A stretch of DNA of 64,000 bases from G965222535 sp965222535 (GTDB taxonomy: Bacteria > Pseudomonadota > Gammaproteobacteria > HK1): positions 2,356,001 through 2,420,000 of the forward strand of contig OZ244957.1 in assembly GCA_965222535.1 (NCBI GenBank). The letters are read 5' to 3'. Shown one piece after another: positions 24,290-32,800 of this stretch. A program made the position numbers and the translations under genes. Under the pieces are notes generated by a model, which was not told where the DNA came from, did no database searches, and saw nothing but the letters and a program-made list of their open reading frames with translations. Every line of letters starts with the position of its first letter. The first letter of the stretch is position 1.

Positions 24290-25300
24290 ATGATCAACCG
24301 CAGCTATCCGGCAACGCGTTTGCGCCGCACCCGAGGGCAAGCATTTTCACGTCGCCTAGTGCGTGAAACCGAGCTTACCGTCAATGACTTGGTGTATCCG
24401 ATGTTTGTCATTGACGGCAGCGGGCGCACCGCGGCGATTGCCTCAATGCCGGGGATCGAGCGTTATACCTGCGACAAGCTGCTGCCCGCAGCGGAGGCGG
24501 CGTTGCGCGCCGGCATCCCGGCTATTGCGCTGTTTCCCTGTCTCGATGAAAGCCTGCGGCGCAACGACGGCGCTGAAGCATGGAATGCCAACGGCCTGAT
24601 GCCGCAAGCGATCCGCGCACTCAAGCAAGCGCTGCCCGATCTTGGGATTATCACCGATGCGGCGCTCGACCCCTACACGACCCATGGTCAGGATGGAATC
24701 CAAAGCGAGGATGGGCGCATTATAAACGATCGCAGCGTTGCGGCGCTGTGCCGCCAAGCCACCGTGTGCGCCGCCGCAGGTGCCGACGTGATCGCCCCTT
24801 CGGACATGATGGACGGCCGCATCGGTCACATTCGCAGCGCCCTAGATGAGAGTGGCTTTGGCGATACGTTGATCATGGCGTATGCGGCCAAATACGCATC
24901 CCGCTATTACGGGCCGTTCCGTGAAGCGGTCGGCTCCGCCACAACATTAGCGGGTGCCAGCAAAGCCAGCTACCAAATGGATCCGGCAAACAGCGACGAA
25001 GCCCTTCACGAGGTCGCGCTTGATATCAACGAAGGCGCAGACATGGTCATGGTAAAGCCGGGTATGCCTTATCTTGACATTGTGCGCCGCGTCAAGGATG
25101 CCTTCAATATGCCGACCTTTGCTTATCAGACGAGCGGTGAGTACGCGATGCACCGTGCCGCTATCGCCAACGGTTGGCTCGACACGGGCGTGATCCTTGA
25201 ATCGCTGCGCTGCATCAAGCGTGCCGGGGCTGATGGGATCCTGACGTATTTCGCCAAGGAGGTTGCCGACAGCATCACCGCGGGTCATGAAAGAAGCTGA
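24290..25300 (+). CDS. hemB: Delta-aminolevulinic acid dehydratase (porphobilinogen synthase)
   Basis: Condenses two 5-aminolevulinate molecules to porphobilinogen in tetrapyrrole synthesis, which feeds heme and the cobalamin made by cobN/cobT. From MINRSYPATRLRRTRG the protein has 336 residues, the family length; the ORF opens 33 codons earlier without similarity. Active-site lysines are in MAYAAKYASRYYGPF and MVKPGMPYLDIV. DALDPYTTHGQDG-type sequence (DAALDPYTTHGQDG) and APSDMMDGRIG are typical. The metal-site region DPYTTHGQ lacks the cysteines of the zinc class, so the enzyme is probably magnesium dependent. No clear ribosome site. Confidence 0.95.
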   Translation: MINRSYPATRLRRTRGQAFSRRLVRETELTVNDLVYPMFVIDGSGRTAAIASMPGIERYTCDKLLPAAEAALRAGIPAIALFPCLDESLRRNDGAEAWNANGLMPQAIRALKQALPDLGIITDAALDPYTTHGQDGIQSEDGRIINDRSVAALCRQATVCAAAGADVIAPSDMMDGRIGHIRSALDESGFGDTLIMAYAAKYASRYYGPFREAVGSATTLAGASKASYQMDPANSDEALHEVALDINEGADMVMVKPGMPYLDIVRRVKDAFNMPTFAYQTSGEYAMHRAAIANGWLDTGVILESLRCIKRAGADGILTYFAKEVADSITAGHERS

Positions 25301-25331
25301 CTGCGGCGGGTGACTGTTTAACCAACCTTTG

Positions 25332-25465
25332 GGGTGCCTCGAAAAACCCTAGAATGGGATGAAGGTTTGGGGAAAGGGTTGCTATGAGCCATTTCGTAAG
25401 CCCCCCCAAACAGTTATGGATTAATATACCTTTTCCTCAAATAGGGTGCGCTGCGCAACCTAACA
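25332..25465 (+). repeat. Dispersed CCTCGAAAA repeat, diverged copy
   Basis: Starts GGGTGCCTCGAAAAACCCTA, GAATGGGATGAAGG, GGGGAAAGGG, then ATTTCGTAAGCC, GTTATGGATTAATATACC and TTTTCCTCAAATAGGG. It has the same order of blocks as other copies, with more substitutions. Confidence 0.78.
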
Positions 25466-25756
25466 GCACCTAGGCGCTGACGGGGAAGCGGCACAAGTAC
25501 ATGCGGCTTGTGCCGTTATCGGTCAACAGGTAGAATGCACTGCATCGTAGTGTGCAGTTGTCAGCTCTTGATGCGTTGGCGTTGGCGTTTTGCTGTAGGG
25601 GTGTTATTTACCCCCATCAGGCTTACCCAAAGCACGCTGGGTGCCTTGCCAAGGGTGTTCGCGATCACCCAGCTTTGAACGCGGGCTGCGGCGGGTTTGT
25701 GCGCCCCTTCTGATGCCAACCGCGGTGTTGATCATTTGGCACTTACAGTGCCGATT

Positions 25757-25905
25757 GGGAACTTCGAAAAATGGCAACGGGATGGGGGGTGAGGGAAGGA
25801 ACATCTTCACCTGTAACGTAAGCCGTTGATTTATAATCATTCCCCCAATAGGCAAGCCCCGCAGGGCACCTCGAAAACCAGCTTCGCTAGCTTTTTCGAG
25901 GTGCC
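25757..25905 (+). repeat. Dispersed CCTCGAAAA repeat, complete reference copy
   Basis: The best-preserved copy. Left end GGGAACTTCGAAAAATGGCA; core CGGGATGGGGGGTGAGGGAA, CACCTGTAACGTAAGCC, GTTGATTTATAATC; CCCCCAATAGGCAAGCCCC; then an arm GGCACCTCGAAAACCAGC / GCTAGCTTTTTCGAGGTGCC able to fold into a long hairpin. GTGCCGATTGG occurs at both edges (25748-25758 and 25901-25911), which could be a target duplication overlapping the ends. Confidence 0.9.
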
Positions 25906-25940
25906 GATTGGCTTACCTTCCGGAGGATTGCTCACGGACA

Positions 25941-26014
25941 GGCTGAGTGGCAGAGTGGTTATGCAGCGGCCTGCAAAGCCGTGTACGCCGGTTCGATTCC
26001 GACCTCAGCCTCCA
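25941..26014 (+). tRNA. tRNA-Cys (GCA)
   Basis: 74 bases including an encoded CCA. The acceptor GGCTGAG pairs with CTCAGCC, the anticodon arm GCGGC-CTGCAAA-GCCGT gives anticodon GCA, and the T-loop is TTCGATT. It stands at the left edge of the AT-rich region that holds the giant gene. Confidence 0.96.
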
Positions 26015-26838
26015 CCAGTGGAGCACCCCCCTCACCTTGTGCAAGTCAGGTACAGCCCCTTAAGTTGCGCTACCCTCTTTTCAATTGTCTGAGGGGTGCA
26101 TTTTTGTTATTGGCAAGCCGTGTTAGGTTCAGTATCATACCGTGATAGACGCTGATTTGGATTACCCGATAATCAGAATAATAAGATCGACACGGTTGCT
26201 TGCGAGACACACAGGGGATGTTCAGTGGTGCGCTCGTAAGCCCACAGTGCAGGTTAGAGGTTCAGCTAGGCTGATGACCGCTATACTGGGTGTTGAGCTG
26301 GCGGTAGCGAAGGAGAATAGCAATCAGGGAAACAATCAATTTCTGCAGCACTACGGGGGGGCTTTATAGGGTGACCTGCCGTATCCTCATCTAGCGCACC
26401 GTCATACCGCATTTATGGCAACACAACGTATGGCGAAGAGTGCCCTCATGTTCCCCATACGGCAATCAAATCTACTGCCAGTCGTTAGGTATGATGATCT
26501 CGCAAAAACTCAGATGGTTCTTGATTTGATCATTATAAACGCTGACAGATAATTTGAGAGCTTTGCACAACACCGATAAGCGGTCGGAATAACGACCATA
26601 GCGCTGCATAATATGTGGATAGAAACAGGCTCAAACATACTCATTTTTCGCACCTGTTTGCTTTGCCACGCTGCCGTTTTTTTACTTGTGCAAAGCTCTC
26701 AAATAGATCAATGCAGGTAAAAGAATTTTTCAGGGGCCATTCGCCTGTTGCGTTTGCCAATTGGATCGACACGTGGGGAGTTGCCGTTTTGCTGCTACAC
26801 AAGGCAATATGTCTTTTGTTGCTCAAGGGTAAAAGATA
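26015..26838. other. Long non-coding stretch before the giant gene
   Basis: 824 bases. A short reading frame at 26142-26369 has no recognised relatives and no ribosome site. A MITE-like element occupies 26556-26700. The stretch GATGATCTCGCAAAA near 26493, with the sequence after it, resembles 63924-63983. No RNA gene was recognised. Confidence 0.6.
26556..26700. mobile_element. Non-autonomous 145-bp element with IS5-type ends
   Basis: The ends GAGAGCTTTGCACAA and TTGTGCAAAGCTCTC are exact 15-bp inverted repeats. The first 13 bases equal the ends of the full IS5-type element at 36206-37458. The interior carries no transposase. It looks like a deletion derivative that the full element could mobilise. 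Confidence 0.85.
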
Positions 26839-29800
26839 ATGGCTGACGACGAAACAAGCACTACCACTACCACCTCTTCAGAACCGCAGGTTAGCGGTGA
26901 GGAGGAGCGTTGCGCGCTGGAGTTGCGCGCCGAGACGATCAATCTGGTGGCGGTGAAGAGGGCCGAGCGTCGGGGCGTATCGGACCGTCTGGAGATCGGC
27001 AAGGAGGCGGCTAGCGATACGGCGACAGGGCACGAGGAAGTGAACGTTGAGGGTAACTACAGACTGGAGGGGAGAGAGATCGATACCCGCGCGAGCATCC
27101 TGAAAAGAACCTATCGCGGTCGTCTGAACCTGCGCCTCTACTCCGATACGCTGATGCTGAGCGGGGCGGTGTCGGAGACATTTGCGGGAGTGGTTACGTC
27201 TGGCGCAGGGATGTGCGATGTGTTGGGCGCTGCGGGTGGTTTGCGTGTAACAACCAGCGGCGATTTCCGTCTGATTAACGGGTTGGCGGGGATGGAGGAG
27301 AAGCCTGGCACCAGCATCAATGACAAGTTGCTGTTGGAGATTGCCGCCACCTCATTTCAGCGTGAATACGGGGTGGCGAGCTACAAAGCCGCTTTCGCGT
27401 CGTATAGTGGGGAAAAGCTTCTTTCGATGGAGGCGGGGACGTGGTCGATGCTGAAGGCGTCGATAGGGTTTCGCCAGCAGATTAAAGGCCAAGCGAAGAT
27501 TAAGAGCGGCAGAACAGCTATGAGGCCTAATCCTGGTATGGCACCGGCCGCCGAGACTGGATCGGGTGTAGCAAGCAATGGCAGTTCATTACTCGGCACG
27601 GCTGTAGCGGGCAGGCGAGTGGCTGATAATGCGACCAACACGCAAAATATATTCAAGCAGGTTAACAAAACTGAAGAAATAGAGATCGCTGCAAACCAGC
27701 TTGGCTTGGCACATCACGCTGGTGATGCTACGGAAGCTGATTCTTTCAATATAATGAAATCTTTAAAGGACAGTGCTGCAACTTCAATGAAAACACCTAG
27801 AGCATCGGCTAATCAATTAACCGAACTACAAGGACTGGAAGATATACACAGGTTCAACGCTGCAAATTTTAACAACCTTGCGGATCTGGGAAGCAATATA
27901 CATAGAGACGAAATCAGTGATCTTATAAAAAATACTGAATTATTACCTGGTGATATCGATCAACAAAAGTTATTGAATAAACTTAAACAGCAGCAAGAAA
28001 AATATCGAAGTGATTTTCTTTCTTACATTCCAAAAAGAAAATTAAAAAAATCAGCTCATGAAAAAACAATGCAAGGGTTTTTAAATAAAACCACAACTTT
28101 AAGTAGGATTATTGAGGTAACTGATAATGGATCTAATCCTGTTAGGGCGCTAGAGAATATACGCTCTGGGATAAAAAATGACGCCGCTAAGACCGGTCTT
28201 GAAGAATTATCTTCGCTGCTTGACGAGGCAATGCAAACAAGCCGCCGCTCTGGACCAGATGAATTAACCAACTCCTCATCCTATCTTAATCGACTCAGTG
28301 ACACTGGCAATATATCACCACAACTAGTCGGTCAAGAAGCCACGCCTCATTCAATCTTGGCGTTTGATCCTGATGGGATAAGATCTAAACCGTATAGTGA
28401 TAATATTAGAATTCTGCAAGATAAATATAATCAGATTGAAGGTACCATTAATGAAGTGTCAAGAAAAATTAGAAACAAAGTACTTGAATATAGACAAGCA
28501 CAAAATGCTGGTGCAGCTGGAAGTGATTTGACTGCAATAAATAACGAAATTCTTCATCTAAGAGAAGATATTCATCAATTAAATAATGGGCTTGGAGATA
28601 TAAAAAATACAATAACCAAAGAAGAAGCCATGCACCTAGCACAAGGAGGGTATGATGAAGCTATTGGCAAATCGACGGATACCATTGACTCCCGCCTATA
28701 TGGCGACTCTCCCGCTCCAGTAGAAATTGAGACCACCCCCAGAGTTCATCCAGAAGAGATAGTTGCCGATGAAAACGGAGTATCTAGGGCGCAGAAAGCA
28801 ACCTACGCAGAACTGGAAGGTGCACAGCCTTCCCAAGTGTCTCTGCTGCACAATGGTCAACAGAATAATTCAGTATTCCGTAAAACCATTTCTGACAACC
28901 TCAATTCCCACAATCGGCGTTCGCTTCACGATACCACGCCAAGCTCATTAAAACCAGAACTATCAGCCAACACGAGCAAAGCATCCACACCGCCCACACC
29001 GGCGCTATGGGAAACGCGATCGAAATGGGACTGGCTATCGAATCTATTCCGCCGCCGCGCCCCGATCGTTCCACCGGCTGCGCACAACGCCATTGACGAA
29101 GACGTAGTGAACGGCTTGTTATTGCGCCCCGACCAGGTGGTGATTGATGGTTCCGGTTCCAGAGCCCTGTTGCCGGGTGGTGATAATGCAGCAGATACGC
29201 CAACGAACATAGCTGCCAATCTGGAGCGTCGCTTGTCACAGAGCTTAGAGAAGCCGGCAACGGAACCGGTGTTAACGCCTACCGAAGCCCGCTGGCATAG
29301 TTCCCAAGCAGCGCCTAGTTCGAATTATGCTCTATTACAACCCTCTGCTTCGACTACCCCTACGCAGTATGCTCCAGTACAACTCCCTGCTTCGACCCCT
29401 ACGCAATATGCTCCAGTACAACTCCCTGCTTCGACCCCTACGCAGTATGCTCCAGTACAACTCCCTGCTTCGACCCCTACGCAGTATGCTCCAGTACAAC
29501 TCCCTGCTTCGACCCCTACGCAGTATGCTCCAGTACAAGCCTACGACTCAGCTATCCCTGGCTCTGCGACAGGTTTCGCTGGCGAGCTCATCAATAAAGG
29601 GGACACAGGGTATCAGGCGGCGAAGAACGCTGATGCTGCTAGTTCGAATAAAAATTCCGCTACTAGCTTTTTCGCAGCCCAGGATGATGTGAATTTTAAG
29701 AGAGAGTTCAGAGAAAGAATGGATAACTATAGGGCAACCTCTAAACAGCAAGATGGGCGATATAACCTTGAGGTGTTGCAAGAATACAGGAAAATGCAAC

Positions 29801-32800
29801 ACTTCGAAACAGAAATCGGTTTTCAGCACATTGACGCAAATACAAAAAGTACCAATTTTTGGGAACGCAGGAGGATGATTGAGCAATTAGAAACAGCAAT
29901 ATTTAAAGATAAAGAAAATTACTTCAAAAAATATAAAAAACACCCTCATCCTGAATATGTAGGTGAAGAGGTGCAGAAGCTTCATAACACCCATAATAAA
30001 TATTTCAACAATATGGAAGTTAGAGCTATTCAATATAAATCAAGCAAGTTAAAATATCGCAATGAAGCATTTGATTTAGCAGAAGAAGCTCTTCGAAGAA
30101 ACGAAGATCCGGTGATTGCCTTAACTAAAAAAAGAGACGAATACAGTAAAGCATTTGACGCAGCCCCTAAGGCGTATCCCGACGTAGATGATGCAGCTGC
30201 TATAAGGAAAGTTGTCGATGCCCAATCAGCACTTATAGAATATAACAACATTATTTTGGACTTTGAAGCAGGAAGAGTAAATTTAAATAGCACCTATCTG
30301 CTCGATAATAAATATCAAGCATTTGATTTCACTCCATTTAATGACGATACCAAGTCATTATACTACGATCATCTTGTCAAACATGGTTCTGGCAATATCG
30401 ATCCTAACCTTGATATGTATAAAGCAAAATCTGATTATATACAACGGATTGAAGGAGAAGCATATGCGGCGTTGAAATATACAAGCGATGATATCATGAA
30501 GGAATTTGGAAAAAAGAAAGCGGCAGGTATGTTGGATCTGGATTATGAAGAATATAGGAAATTGTTTATTATGGAGAACGAGCTGAAGGCTGATGCATAT
30601 AACGAAATCGCTGATGTATTAAAACGCGAATTGAACGGTGAAATATCCACCGACGATATGTACAAAGAACTTGGCGATCAATACAATTATCTGAAAGCGG
30701 AGAATAAATTTGCCCCAGACGGCACCATTTCTGATAAGTCACGCTACTATGAGACCCCAATAGCAAGATCAGAGAGACAGGGTATATTGGAGGGGATGAA
30801 AAGCGACGGGATTCCAAGTGATGATATAAATGAATTACAAAAGCGTCTCGCTCAATATGGACGATTGGCGGAAGATCCGTATACCGCTGCGTTTGGTCAC
30901 CTTTTCCGTAGATTATTGAATCCGGGAGCGATAACAGGAGATACAGTTAAACCGTATTTCAAGTCCGATATTGTATTGGATCACCCGATTGTTTCTCATC
31001 TTGACCGGGCGAAACTTAACGACAAGATGGTCGCTCTTCTGAAGCCAATGCAGGATCAGTACAAGCAATTATTGGGTAACAACCCTAAAGAAGCTGAAGC
31101 GTTGGGCGACTATTGGGAGTTACTTAACCAGGCTCGCAAGCAGATGCTTTCCGGTACAGACCCCCTCATTTCCATCAGAAATAAAATCGTTGCGCTAGAC
31201 GCGGAAAAAGCAGCCGATCAGTTCACAAAAACCGCAACAAAGACCAAGGAAACAGTGATCAAGGAAGCAGTGACCAAGAGAGCTCTATACTATAAAGTAA
31301 TTGAGGAACTGAAACCGATCATCAACGATCCAGAGCTGAGGCTCCCGCTAGAACAGGTGCTTGATAATAGAGCAGTGGGGCTATATGATATAGAAAGAGC
31401 AGCGTTGGTAGAGGCTTTGCCAGCTACTTTATATCAAGAACAATTGAGGCTCGGCACCCTGACAGAAGGCGGGCTGAATGATATATTGCTTGACGGTGGG
31501 AAAGCACCTGCTGGAAAGTATAGTGATTATTTAGGCCAGTTCCCCGATGGACGCCCTCTGCCAGATGAGCCCTACGGCCCTTTTAAGCACGATAATTTGC
31601 TTGATGCCCCTCTGCCAGATGATATAACCCTGCGCTCTGCAGAACCACTTCCGACAGGGCCACTTCCTGGAGGATGGAAAAGATGGTTCAGGTTTAAAAA
31701 ATCTCGTACCAAACCCAGCAGAGCCGTCAGTGGAATTGATGGAACGACCAATGAAATTCATGAAACCTATGTCAGTATTGACACGGTACAAAAGATGAAA
31801 AGGCCGCCGCCTCCCAAGCCTCCTAGGGAATATGACAGTGGCCAGCTATCTGCTCTCCGCATGGATGATGCTCAGACGGGTGCCGACAGCATCAATCCAA
31901 CCTTTGGTATGCGCTATGAACAAGGAGGCCTGCTACGACCAATAGACGACGTGGTGAACAATCGGAAGCCATTCAACTTGAACATCGAATTGGCGCCGCG
32001 AGAGAATCCATTTGAACGCAAGAGAGCTTACCAAGGCCCTCTGAATAGAGGAGAGGGTGGGGGCAAGGGCGGTGGGAAGAAGAAGAAGGTTAAAGCGAAG
32101 AAGGGTAAGCCCCCCTCGCAGAATGAGACCCCCCCGGAGGAGCTTGCCAAATTGAAGCAAGGGAACGCAGAGCAGCAGCGTGTGTATGGAGAACTAGCGG
32201 ATGCGGGGAATGTCGGCGATGAGGTGCGGCACTATGTTGCGCCGCAGGATGAGGCGCAGCACTTTCTTCCAGATGAGGTGCTGGATGACGGCATCCTGCC
32301 GGCAGATCAGCTACATGCGGCTGCTCCCGCGGCACCTCACAAGCCGTTGGCTAAAGTTGAAGAGGATCTGCTGCCCGCTGTGATGCCACCCGGCAACCGC
32401 CTACAGCAGCAGGCAGCTCCGATCGCGGCCTTTGATGAGATTCAAATCGCGCACCAAGCGGACAACATAGCAGGTGCTCCTGTAATACTGGAGGATCTTG
32501 GCCTGCAGGGGGCTGCTGCTTTACAAAAGGCAGCGCAGCAGAAGAAGCCTCCCCGTCTTCCGAACCTATGGAAGCGCATCAAGAAACTGTTCTCGCGCAA
32601 GAACAAGAAGGTGAATAAAACGAAAGTCTCGAAAAAGTTAAAGGGACAAGTTCCAGAGGAGCAAGTTTCAGAGCTATCCTACACACAACGTCTGAATAGA
32701 GTTATAGATGACGCACGAGCGCGTGACTTTGATATAAAAATACGTCAGGGTAAAATTAGTGAAGCAAATCAGATGCTTAATAACGAGAAGTTAAGATTAA

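Larger units (their letters stand above)
25301..25940. other. Intergenic region with two dispersed repeats upstream of tRNA-Cys
   Basis: 640 bases. Repeats occupy 25332-25465 and 25757-25905. Between them I see no gene. Confidence 0.6.

Noticed and set aside
26142..26369. 75-codon frame before the giant gene
   Set aside because: No ribosome site and no recognisable relatives.
26615..26839. 74-codon frame whose stop overlaps the giant gene start (TAATG)
   Set aside because: Its first third lies in the mini-element and no ribosome site is seen; coupling to the giant gene is possible but unsupported.
29327..29692. Repeat-bearing short frames on both strands in the giant gene
   Set aside because: Shadows of the 39-bp repeat.
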